The position numbers were made by a program, and so were the translations under genes. The notes below the pieces were generated by a model, which saw nothing but the letters and a program-made list of their open reading frames with translations, was not told where the DNA came from and made no database searches. Below, in pieces: positions 1 through 6,512 of a DNA stretch of 9,675 nucleotides. The stretch spans positions 1-9,675 of the forward strand of contig DTSY01000073.1 of the NCBI GenBank assembly GCA_012965075.1, in the 5' to 3' direction. Position 1 is the stretch's first letter; the number at the start of each line of letters is the position of its first letter. The DNA comes from Gammaproteobacteria bacterium. Its GTDB lineage: Bacteria > Pseudomonadota > Gammaproteobacteria > Magnimaribacterales > Magnimaribacteraceae.

Positions 1-1158
1 TTTCCTTTCTTCATCCACTATTGAATTGAAAGCTTCCTGATACCAATCCAATGTTATTCTGTTTCCCTTATCTCCAATCGCATGGGTTTGAATTTGAATA
101 CCTTTTTTTAAGGCTTCTTCTAGTACTGGCAAGGTTTCTTCTTTTGTAAATATCAGAAGACCTGTAGTGTCTTGGTCCTCGTATTTTTCTAATAGAGCTG
201 CACCCCTAGAGCCTAATGCACCATCCGCATAGAGCTTAATTCCTCTTACAGTTAACATGTGTTCAGGATCTAGTTTTGGGCCAAGTCTTAATAAAGTTTC
301 TGCAGGTTCGCCTGCACTTACCGCAAAATAAACTCTTTGAAGCAGGTTCCCTTCCTCTTTTATCTCTTCTAAAATTTCTATATCAGAAAAGGTACCTCCA
401 GCTATCTGAACTTGAGTCCAACCAAGTGACACATTCCTATCAATTCCAGCTTTTAAATCTCTTTTATCTTCTTGTTTGGTTGTTTTAGGTATTAGTTTTT
501 CAACTAAAGAGGTAGCTTTGTCGATTAGCATTCCCGTAGGTTCGCCATTTTTATCTTTTTCAATTCTCCCTCCATGAGGGTCATTAGACTCCGAACTTAT
601 ACCTGCCAATTCCAAGGCCAAGCTGTTGACTACAACTGCATGACCATCAGCTCTTTCCAGTATTACTGGCTTATCTGAAGAAAACCGATCCAACTCATAC
701 CTTGTCGGAAAACGTTTCTCAGGCCAGACCTTTTCTATCCACCCTCTTCCCACAACCCATTCACCTGGTTGGATACCATTAGAAAAAATTTCTACTGTGG
801 TCAACATTTCTTTAAGACTATCTATGCCTTGTAGATTTAGAGAATTTTCTCTATGACCTATTCCCTTGAGGTGTGCATGAGAATCAACAAAACCTGGATA
901 AACATAACTTCCTTTTAAATCAATTACTTTCGCGTCGTTGCATTGATACTCTTTTGATAACGCATTACTTCCAACAAAAACTAAAGTATCTCCCAAAAAG
1001 GCTACTGCCTGAGCATTGGGTGCTGAATCATTAAGTGTATAAATTGTAGAGTTAATTAGAACTACATCTGCTGATTTGCAACTTTGGTTTTCACTGCAAC
1101 TAGTAAAAAGTATTGCCAGAAGTATATAAATAAAAAGGTCTTTTTTACCCAAGAGCAT
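1..1158 (-). CDS. Exported amidohydrolase family 3 (YtcJ-like) lipoprotein, C-terminus cut off by window edge
   Basis: The minus strand is open from an ATG at 1158 to the left edge (386 codons, no stop); the family is usually about 550 residues, so roughly 70% is present. Residues 1-21 look like a lipoprotein signal: two lysines at 5-6, a hydrophobic core 8-18 and FTSC with the lipid-accepting Cys at 21, a slightly non-canonical lipobox because of Phe at -3. Amidohydrolase-3 hallmarks follow: DSHAH at 92-96 (metal-binding His94 and His96), GRGW at 137-140, ERADGHA at 168-174, KLYADGALGSRGA at 308-320 and THAIGD at 358-363. These are metal-dependent hydrolases of C-N bonds in amides, carbamates or cyclic amides; the substrate here is unknown. 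The lipid anchor implies action in the periplasm or at the outer membrane. The start overlaps the stop of the glutaryl-CoA dehydrogenase gene by 14 nt, so the two are probably co-transcribed and translationally coupled. Family call is firm; substrate is not predictable. Confidence 0.9.
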   Translation of the reverse strand, partial: MLLGKKDLFIYILLAILFTSCSENQSCKSADVVLINSTIYTLNDSAPNAQAVAFLGDTLVFVGSNALSKEYQCNDAKVIDLKGSYVYPGFVDSHAHLKGIGHRENSLNLQGIDSLKEMLTTVEIFSNGIQPGEWVVGRGWIEKVWPEKRFPTRYELDRFSSDKPVILERADGHAVVVNSLALELAGISSESNDPHGGRIEKDKNGEPTGMLIDKATSLVEKLIPKTTKQEDKRDLKAGIDRNVSLGWTQVQIAGGTFSDIEILEEIKEEGNLLQRVYFAVSAGEPAETLLRLGPKLDPEHMLTVRGIKLYADGALGSRGAALLEKYEDQDTTGLLIFTKEETLPVLEEALKKGIQIQTHAIGDKGNRITLDWYQEAFNSIVDEERK

Positions 1159-2308
1159 TAATTCCTGTCTGTAAGTTTCCTAGAATAAGGGCATGAACAT
1201 CGTGAGTGCCTTCATAAGTATTTACTGCTTCTAGATTCATAACGTGCCTAATGACATGAAACTCATCCGATATACCATTTCCACCATGGATATCTCTCGC
1301 AGTCCGAGCTATATCTAGAGCCTTCCCACAATTGTTTCTTTTAATTAAAGAAATCATCTCCGGAATCATCTTTTCATCATCAATTAGTCTTCCGACCCTT
1401 AAACAAGACTGAAGCCCAAGCGTTATCTCGGTTTGCATATCTGCAAGTTTCTTTTGAATTAATTGTTTAGCAGCCAGAGGTTCTCCAAATTGCACCCTGT
1501 CTAAAGCATAATTTCTAGCTGCGTGCCAACAGAACTCAGCTGCACCTAAGGACCCCCAAGCTATTCCATACCTCGCCATATTTAAACAAGAAAAAGGTCC
1601 TTTGAAGCTATCTACTTCGGGTAAAACACGATCATTGGGAACAAAAAGGTCATCCATAAAGATCTGTCCTGTTGCGGAAGCTCTTAAAGAGAATTTACCT
1701 TTCAAATATGGAGTTTCCAATCCTTTATCTTGCCTTTCAACTATGAATCCTCTCAACTTACCTTCTTCATCCTTTGCCCATATTATTAGGAGATCAGCGA
1801 TGGGTGCATTAGTTATCCAAGTTTTAGAGCCGGTAATTTGGTAACCGCCCTTAACTTTTTTAGCGACAGATTTCATACTTCCAGGATCTGATCCAGCATC
1901 AGGTTCGGTTAAACCAAAGCAACCAATAATTTCTCCTTTAGCCATTTTTGGTAAATAGTGATTTTTTTGTTCTTCCGAACCAAATTTGTGAATAGGATGC
2001 ATGGCTAAGGAAGTTTGTACGCTGTAGGCAGACCTATAACTTGAATCTACCCTTTCAATCTCCCTGGTAATAAGTCCATAAGAAACGTAATTTGTTCCCG
2101 CACAACCGTAACCCTCAATGGGAGCTCCAAGCAAACCGAGGCCACCAAGCTCTTTGTAAATATCCTTGTCAAAGAACTCATTTCTATTTGCCTCTAAAAT
2201 TCTGGGCATCAAAGACTTTTGACAATATTCATTGGTACTACTCTGAATCAGTCTTTCTTCTTCGGAAAGCTGATCGGAAAAGTTAAATATATCTTCCCAA
2301 TTACTCAT
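1145..2308 (-). CDS. gcdH: Glutaryl-CoA dehydrogenase (decarboxylating type)
   Basis: A 387-residue acyl-CoA dehydrogenase that follows human and bacterial glutaryl-CoA dehydrogenase almost motif for motif. It uses FAD to oxidise and decarboxylate glutaryl-CoA to crotonyl-CoA plus CO2 in the cytoplasm (lysine, tryptophan and glutarate catabolism). Visible hallmarks are GYGCAG at 66-71, ERVDSSYRSAYSVQ at 85-98, GCFGLTEPDAGSDP in the FAD/substrate region, the segment KFSLRASATG, ARYGIAWG, and NTYEGTHD at 363-370. Glu366 aligns with the catalytic base (human Glu370), Arg92 with Arg94, Glu85 with Glu87 and Tyr365 with Tyr369. Keeping the Glu/Arg/Tyr set argues for the decarboxylating form rather than the non-decarboxylating anaerobic one. 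The ATG lies 2 nt after the stop of the CoA-transferase gene, and the 3' end overlaps the amidohydrolase start. Length is full for a bacterial enzyme with no transit peptide. Confidence 0.95.
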   Translation of the reverse strand: MSNWEDIFNFSDQLSEEERLIQSSTNEYCQKSLMPRILEANRNEFFDKDIYKELGGLGLLGAPIEGYGCAGTNYVSYGLITREIERVDSSYRSAYSVQTSLAMHPIHKFGSEEQKNHYLPKMAKGEIIGCFGLTEPDAGSDPGSMKSVAKKVKGGYQITGSKTWITNAPIADLLIIWAKDEEGKLRGFIVERQDKGLETPYLKGKFSLRASATGQIFMDDLFVPNDRVLPEVDSFKGPFSCLNMARYGIAWGSLGAAEFCWHAARNYALDRVQFGEPLAAKQLIQKKLADMQTEITLGLQSCLRVGRLIDDEKMIPEMISLIKRNNCGKALDIARTARDIHGGNGISDEFHVIRHVMNLEAVNTYEGTHDVHALILGNLQTGINALG

Positions 2309-2310
2309 AA

Positions 2311-3528
2311 TTAATACTCGATCGCCCCTCTTTGTTTCAAATTATTAATTTTTTCTTCTTTGAAGCCTAATTCTTTGAGTATTTCTCGCGTATGCTCCCC
2401 TAAAACAGGTGCTCTATAAGGTTGTTTTTTTTTCTCATCAGAAATTTTGATGGGGCTGTTTACAGTTAATAGACCTGGCATTTTTTCATGCTCCATTGGT
2501 ACTAATGTTTCAGTCTCTAAAAACTGTTCATCATTTTTGCAGTCAGTTATTTTCCCTATAAATCCATAAGTTACTCCCGATTCTCGTAAAACAGAATTTA
2601 TTTGTTCGGTATCTCTCATGCCAAATTCTTTAGATAATTCTTCTCTTAAATCCTCTTTGTTTTCAACAAGGCCTTGGGCATCAAACCTCTGATCAGTTAT
2701 TAAATCTTCTCGTTCTAAAGCATTAGCTAGTTTTGGCCATTCCTTAACAGCATTTACCATAGCTAATGCCACTTGACGATTATCACTAGTTTCATATATA
2801 TCCCCAAAAGGGTGTCTGGGAGGAGGATCTGTTCTGTCTGTGAAATCAACATCCATTAAAGCTCCCTGGATGAAACAGCCATTTGCCCATGCACCATTTG
2901 CCATTAATGAGGTTGAGACTTCTGTTCCCTTGCCAGTCTTTTCTCTCCTATAAAGTGCGGTCATAATTGCACTGAATAAAGCTGTAGCTGTAGGATGATC
3001 TCCCATTCCAGGTGTCGACCAAGCAGGGGTAGAGAGTGAAGAAGGTCTAACAAAATCCATCAAGCCTGACCTAGCCCACCAAGCCAAAGAATCATATGCT
3101 GTTCGGTTAGCATCAGGTCCAACTTCTCCATAGCCGGATAGTGAAGCATAAATAAGTCTTTTGTTATGAGGCCTGATATCTTCAGATCTTAACTTTAATC
3201 TCTCTCTTATTGGAAAAGGCATATTGGTTACGAAAACATCAGCAGTTTTTACTAAATCAATAAGTATTTGTTGAGCCTCTTCATCTTTAAGATTAAGAGC
3301 AACACTCTTCTTATTTCTAGAAGTTAATTGCCAACAGTAATTATCTGGACCCTCAGGCATGCCTCCTCTAGAAATTAACCACCTCAAACTATCCCCTACT
3401 TCAGGAGGTTCAATTTTGATTACCTCAGCTCCATAATCAGACATTATTGTTGCTGCTGCTGGGCCTGCAATAAAACTTGCTGCATCTATAACTCTTATAC
3501 CTTCTAATAATAATTTTTCTTCAGACAT
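2311..3528 (-). CDS. CaiB/BaiF (class III) CoA-transferase, probable glutarate/dicarboxylate CoA-transferase
   Basis: A 405-residue protein with the full class III CoA-transferase pattern: GIRVIDAASFIAGP at 10-23, DYGAEVIKIEPP at 31-42 with GDSLRW after it, SRNKKSVALNL at 70-80, ADVFVTN at 96-102, and SGYGEVGPDANRTAYD at 131-146. Asp146 sits where the aspartate that carries the acyl intermediate lies in formyl-CoA transferase and in alpha-methylacyl-CoA racemase relatives. The C-terminal RAPVLGEHTREIL near 369-381 is also typical. Such enzymes move CoA between carboxylates. Placed directly upstream of glutaryl-CoA dehydrogenase with only 2 nt between them, the likely acceptor is glutarate or a related dicarboxylate, with succinyl-CoA a plausible donor; this is inference from context. 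The start has a good Shine-Dalgarno AGAGGA (3535-3540) six bases upstream. It is the first gene of its unit and diverges from the transporter gene. Confidence 0.9.
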   Translation of the reverse strand: MSEEKLLLEGIRVIDAASFIAGPAAATIMSDYGAEVIKIEPPEVGDSLRWLISRGGMPEGPDNYCWQLTSRNKKSVALNLKDEEAQQILIDLVKTADVFVTNMPFPIRERLKLRSEDIRPHNKRLIYASLSGYGEVGPDANRTAYDSLAWWARSGLMDFVRPSSLSTPAWSTPGMGDHPTATALFSAIMTALYRREKTGKGTEVSTSLMANGAWANGCFIQGALMDVDFTDRTDPPPRHPFGDIYETSDNRQVALAMVNAVKEWPKLANALEREDLITDQRFDAQGLVENKEDLREELSKEFGMRDTEQINSVLRESGVTYGFIGKITDCKNDEQFLETETLVPMEHEKMPGLLTVNSPIKISDEKKKQPYRAPVLGEHTREILKELGFKEEKINNLKQRGAIEY

Positions 3529-3648
3529 AAACTATCCTCTATACAAAACCTATGAAGTTAAAGTTATCACAATAGTTAAGAATTTAAATTTAATTTTTTA
3601 ATTACTTTTTGTCCTACAAGTTTGAACTGTTCAATGCTTAAATAAGAT
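3529..3648. promoter_or_regulatory. Divergent intergenic region between CoA-transferase and transporter units
   Basis: This 120-bp, strongly AT-rich gap is the only place where both the leftward and rightward units can start, so it should hold two promoters. It contains a perfect 13-bp palindrome near the transporter start and an AT-only palindrome AATTTAAATT at 3581-3590 that may be chance. I could not find a convincing -35/-10 pair with normal spacing for either direction, so no exact promoter is called. The CoA-transferase side has a clear ribosome binding site; the transporter side has none that I can see. Confidence 0.5.
3622..3634. promoter_or_regulatory. Candidate operator: perfect palindrome TTGAAC-T-GTTCAA
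   Basis: Two 6-bp arms, TTGAAC and GTTCAA, flank a single T and are exact inverted repeats. The element ends 14 bp before the ATG of the transporter gene, inside the divergent intergenic region, a typical place for a dimeric repressor or activator to bind. No transcription factor gene is present in the window, so the regulator is unknown. The arms do not match the spacing of known LexA boxes. It could be chance, as a short palindrome in a 120-bp region is not extremely rare. Confidence 0.35.
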
Positions 3649-4896
3649 ATGCCGACTAGATTCAAAATAATTGGATTAACTATTCTAGGCGTCTTTATCT
3701 GTTATATAGATAGAGTAAATATTTCTATAACCATCATACCTATGGCCGAAGAGCTGGGATGGGATTATGAAAGGATTGGTTTCGTTTCAATGTCTTTCTT
3801 TCTTGGTTATATAGTCACGCAAGTATTAGGGGGCTATCTTTCAGATAAATTTGGAGCCAAGCTAGTTCTTGGCTATGGATTAATAATTTGGTCTATATTT
3901 ACAATCTTAACTCCCCTGGCTTCATATGCTGGATTTACATTCTTAATATTGGCAAGAATAGGAATGGGACTAGGCGAAGGTATTACTTTCCCCGCTTGGC
4001 ACAGCCTTTATGCCAGATGGATTCCTCTCGGTGAGAGAGCAAGGTCAGTGGGTGTTACAAATAGCGGTCTTTTTCTAGGTACGGTTTTTGCTCTAATAAC
4101 TACCCCTCTAATTGTTCTTCATCTTGGCTGGCAGTGGGCCTTTTATCTTTTTGGGTCCGTTGGTTTTATATGGTTCTATTTTTGGAACAAGGTGGTGACT
4201 TCTACTCCCAGAGAACACCCCGACATCTCTCAGCAAGAACTTAACCTTATCGAAAGCGAAGCTCCTACAGTTGAAGGGGCTAAGAAACTTCCTTGGAAAG
4301 TTTTAATTACCAATAAACCTCTTTGGGCAATTGGGGTAGCCCACTTTTGCAGCAACTACTCACTTTTTGTTTTTTTATCATGGTTGCCGATATTTATAAA
4401 CCAAGGTCTAGGTGTGGACTTTGCCTCTATAGGATATCTTGCGATGCTTCCTCATTTAACCTCTTTCATATTTTTAAACCTCGGTGGGCTATTTGGTGAC
4501 CATTTATTAAAAATGGGATTTAAGACCCTGACTGTGAGAAAGACCTGTAATACCATTGGATTTGGAGGCGCGGGTGTATGCCTAGCGTTGATTCCCTCAT
4601 TTGATACTGTTGGAACAGTTATGGGGCTTATGTGCTTGGGTAATGCTTTTGCTGGTATGGCAGCTGGAGGTTTTATAGTTAACCATGCTGATATAGGACC
4701 AAAATATACCGGAACATTAATGGGAATCACAAATATGTTAGGTGCTATTCCAGGCATAATTGGAGTTTATTTATCAGGTCTTATATTAAATGAGTTCGGC
4801 TCCTGGGCTGCAGTATTCTATGTAGTAGCAGGGGTAACTTTCTTTGGCATGATCTTTTATTTAATCTTTGCAAGTGCGGACAAGCAATTTGATTAA
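3649..4896 (+). CDS. MFS organic anion transporter, SLC17/ACS (anion:cation symporter) type
   Basis: A 415-residue inner-membrane protein with about twelve hydrophobic segments and a hydrophilic central loop near 183-215. MFS motif A appears as GGYLSDKFGAK at 61-71. Several stretches match the SLC17 family (sialin, vesicular glutamate and phosphate carriers) and bacterial ACS transporters: YIDRVNIS at 19-26, GMGLGEGITFPAWHSLYARW at 105-124, and NHADIGPKYTGTLMGITNM at 345-363 followed by GAIPGIIG. Family members carry organic anions such as glutamate, sialic acid, hexuronates or phosphate, usually with H+ or Na+. With glutarate-type genes on one side and 5-oxoprolinase on the other, uptake of 5-oxoproline, glutamate or a C5 dicarboxylate is plausible but is inference. 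The ATG at 3649 fits the family N-terminus but has no visible Shine-Dalgarno. It is the first gene of the rightward unit. Confidence 0.9.
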   Translation: MPTRFKIIGLTILGVFICYIDRVNISITIIPMAEELGWDYERIGFVSMSFFLGYIVTQVLGGYLSDKFGAKLVLGYGLIIWSIFTILTPLASYAGFTFLILARIGMGLGEGITFPAWHSLYARWIPLGERARSVGVTNSGLFLGTVFALITTPLIVLHLGWQWAFYLFGSVGFIWFYFWNKVVTSTPREHPDISQQELNLIESEAPTVEGAKKLPWKVLITNKPLWAIGVAHFCSNYSLFVFLSWLPIFINQGLGVDFASIGYLAMLPHLTSFIFLNLGGLFGDHLLKMGFKTLTVRKTCNTIGFGGAGVCLALIPSFDTVGTVMGLMCLGNAFAGMAAGGFIVNHADIGPKYTGTLMGITNMLGAIPGIIGVYLSGLILNEFGSWAAVFYVVAGVTFFGMIFYLIFASADKQFD

Positions 4897-4900
4897 AGGG

Positions 4901-4928
4901 TTAAAAAAAACCAGTTAACAGTTATAAT
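4901..4928 (+). promoter_or_regulatory. Candidate internal sigma70-type promoter giving a near-leaderless crotonase mRNA
   Basis: A perfect -10 hexamer TATAAT (4923-4928) lies in the 38-nt gap between the transporter and crotonase genes. TTAAAA (4901-4906) lies 16 bp upstream and matches the -35 consensus at four of six positions. Transcription from it would begin at or within a base or two of the crotonase ATG (4935), and no Shine-Dalgarno is visible in the gap. It would let crotonase and pxpABC be expressed apart from the transporter. In AT-rich DNA such matches are common by chance. Confidence 0.3.
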
Positions 4929-4934
4929 TTTTCT

Positions 4935-5744
4935 ATGGAAAACGCAATCCAAACTGAACTCTCTAAAAATGGAGTTTATCTAATTAAACTCAACAGACCT
5001 GAAGTTCTCAATGCCATGAACAGAGACTTGATAATGGGTTTATTGGAGACTATGAAAGAAATAAACGCTGATCCAAAAGTCAGAGTGGTAGTAATAACTG
5101 GAAATGGTAGAGGATTTTGTGCTGGGGCAGATTTAGCCAACGGTGGTTGGCCTAATGACAAAAATAATTCTCCTGGACAAGCAGCAGCAGCTAATATGGA
5201 AATAGGATTTAATCCTCTCGTCAGGGCCATCACTAGTTCAAATAAGCCAGTCATAACTGCAATAAATGGGATAGCAGCAGGAGGAGGAGTAGGTTTAGCG
5301 TTGAGTGGAGATTTGGTAGTTGCAGCAGAATCAGCTAGATTCAAGCTTGTATTTGGACCCCAATTGGGCATTATTTCAGATGTAGGCTCTTCATGGTTTG
5401 TTCCCCATTTAATAGGGAGAGCTAGGGCTAACGGAATGGGTCTTCTAGGAGAGGATGTAGGAGCTAAAAAAGCAAAAGAGTGGGGTTTAATTTGGGATTA
5501 TTTTCCAGATAACGAATTGATGGACTCTGTGTCTCAACTTGCACAGAAATTAGCTGATGGGCCCATAGTAGGCCTTAAAGCAGTTGTAAAAGCTCATGAC
5601 CATGCCCTTTCCACTTCACTTGATAAACAACTGGATTACGAGAGAGATACTCAAGAAGTCTTTCTTGATAGAGAAGAATTTAAAGAAGGCGTAAAGGCTT
5701 TTATAGAAAAAAGGAAGCCTGACTTCAAGTCGATAAAGACTTAG
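4935..5744 (+). CDS. Crotonase-family enoyl-CoA hydratase/isomerase, PaaG-like
   Basis: A 269-residue cytoplasmic crotonase, full length for the family. The oxyanion-hole pieces are present: FCAGADL at 61-67 and NGIAAGGGVGLALSGDLVVA at 111-130 with Gly117. However, the two glutamates that hydrate double bonds in classical enoyl-CoA hydratase (Glu144 and Glu164 of the rat enzyme) align with Gly120 and about Phe140/Gly141, so both are missing. The segment LGIISDVGSSWFVPHLIGRA (144-163) keeps Asp149, the aspartate used by isomerases such as PaaG, and EWGLIW at 182-187 and the end DYERDTQEVFLDREEFKEGV also read like PaaG (1,2-epoxyphenylacetyl-CoA isomerase). An isomerase or lyase role on a CoA ester is therefore likelier than hydration of crotonyl-CoA. 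It sits 38 nt after the transporter and 12 nt before pxpA. Exact substrate unknown. Confidence 0.9.
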   Translation: MENAIQTELSKNGVYLIKLNRPEVLNAMNRDLIMGLLETMKEINADPKVRVVVITGNGRGFCAGADLANGGWPNDKNNSPGQAAAANMEIGFNPLVRAITSSNKPVITAINGIAAGGGVGLALSGDLVVAAESARFKLVFGPQLGIISDVGSSWFVPHLIGRARANGMGLLGEDVGAKKAKEWGLIWDYFPDNELMDSVSQLAQKLADGPIVGLKAVVKAHDHALSTSLDKQLDYERDTQEVFLDREEFKEGVKAFIEKRKPDFKSIKT

Positions 5745-5756
5745 TTTCTTAAGACA

Positions 5757-6512
5757 TTGAATTCAATTGATATTAATTCCGACTTAGGCGAATTTCGGAA
5801 TGAAAAACAATTAACTAATGAGCTTAATATTTTAAATTACATTAGTTCATGCAGTATTGCCTGCGGCGGTCACGCAGGAGATTTCAATAGCATCAAAACT
5901 ATCATTGAAGCTTGTAAGGAACATAGCATAGCTATAGGTCCTCACCCTTCTTATCCAGATAAAGAGGGTTTTGGTCGCAGAATGATAGATATAGAGTCTA
6001 AAGATTTAGAAAATTCTATTAGAGACCAGATCAATCTCTTTTTAAAAGTTGCTGACTCTTTATCGATGCCAGTGCGTCATGTAAAACTGCATGGTCGACT
6101 TTACAATGAAGTATCAAAAAGTGAGGTACTAAGCAGCTTGTTCATCAATTTAATCGATTCTTTTAAATGTGATCTTTCTGTAATAGGACCAGCTAAATCT
6201 TTATTAGGTCAAATGTTAGAAGATGAAGGTATTTCTTTCATTCCTGAAGCTTTCATCGATCGTACTTATAAAGAAGATTTAACACTCGTTGATAGAAGTG
6301 AAGAAGGGTCTGTATTAATTTCAGTGGAAGAGCAAATTAACCAAGCACGAAGTATAGTTTGTGATGAGAAGATCATGAGCAATAATAATAAAATTCTTAA
6401 TCTCAAAGCTGAAACTCTTTGTATACACGGAGACAGTCCAAATTCTTTGGAAGTAGCTGAAGCTTTAACGAATATGTTAAAAAAAGAAAAAATTAAAATT
6501 CAATCAAATTGA
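5757..6512 (+). CDS. pxpA: 5-oxoprolinase subunit A (LamB/YcsF family)
   Basis: A 251-residue protein of the LamB/YcsF family, the subunit that works with PxpB and PxpC to cleave 5-oxoproline (pyroglutamate) to glutamate with ATP. Motifs in order: DINSDLGE at 5-12, ISSCSIACGGHAGD at 29-42, IGPHPSYPDKEGFGRR at 60-75, HVKLHGRLYN at 108-117 (the family norm is HVKPHGALYN), FIDRTY at 166-171 and CIHGD at 222-226. There is no ATG before codon 76, and the conserved domain begins at residue 4, so a non-ATG start is required; TTG at 5757 is best. The reading frame is the same as that of the crotonase, whose TAG lies four codons upstream of this TTG. Only weak ribosome-binding sequence is visible, so translation probably depends on ribosomes finishing the crotonase. 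Function strongly supported by pxpB and pxpC next door. Confidence 0.92.
   Translation: MNSIDINSDLGEFRNEKQLTNELNILNYISSCSIACGGHAGDFNSIKTIIEACKEHSIAIGPHPSYPDKEGFGRRMIDIESKDLENSIRDQINLFLKVADSLSMPVRHVKLHGRLYNEVSKSEVLSSLFINLIDSFKCDLSVIGPAKSLLGQMLEDEGISFIPEAFIDRTYKEDLTLVDRSEEGSVLISVEEQINQARSIVCDEKIMSNNNKILNLKAETLCIHGDSPNSLEVAEALTNMLKKEKIKIQSN

Noticed and set aside
276..488. Short open plus-strand frame in the left part of the window
   Set aside because: It is antisense to the amidohydrolase gene, whose conserved motifs continue without break across this stretch.
1602..1844. Open plus-strand frame opposite the glutaryl-CoA dehydrogenase gene
   Set aside because: It lies wholly antisense to a strongly conserved gene and its translation shows no family motif.
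4452..4757. Open minus-strand frame opposite the transporter gene
   Set aside because: It is a proline-rich mirror of the transporter coding strand with no recognisable domain; the same holds for the minus-strand frame at 4976-5371 inside the crotonase gene.
4897..4934. GGTT-(A)6-AACC hairpin as a terminator after the transporter gene
   Set aside because: The stem is only four base pairs with an all-A loop and no T-tract following, so it is unlikely to stop transcription.
5180..5195. Repeated gcagcagcag run inside the crotonase gene
   Set aside because: It encodes an alanine-rich helix and is a codon-level coincidence, not a repeat array.
5742..5759. A frameshift or nonsense mutation splitting a crotonase-PxpA fusion gene
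   Set aside because: Both proteins are full length for their families with normal termini, so a shared frame across one stop codon is most simply coincidence with coupled translation.
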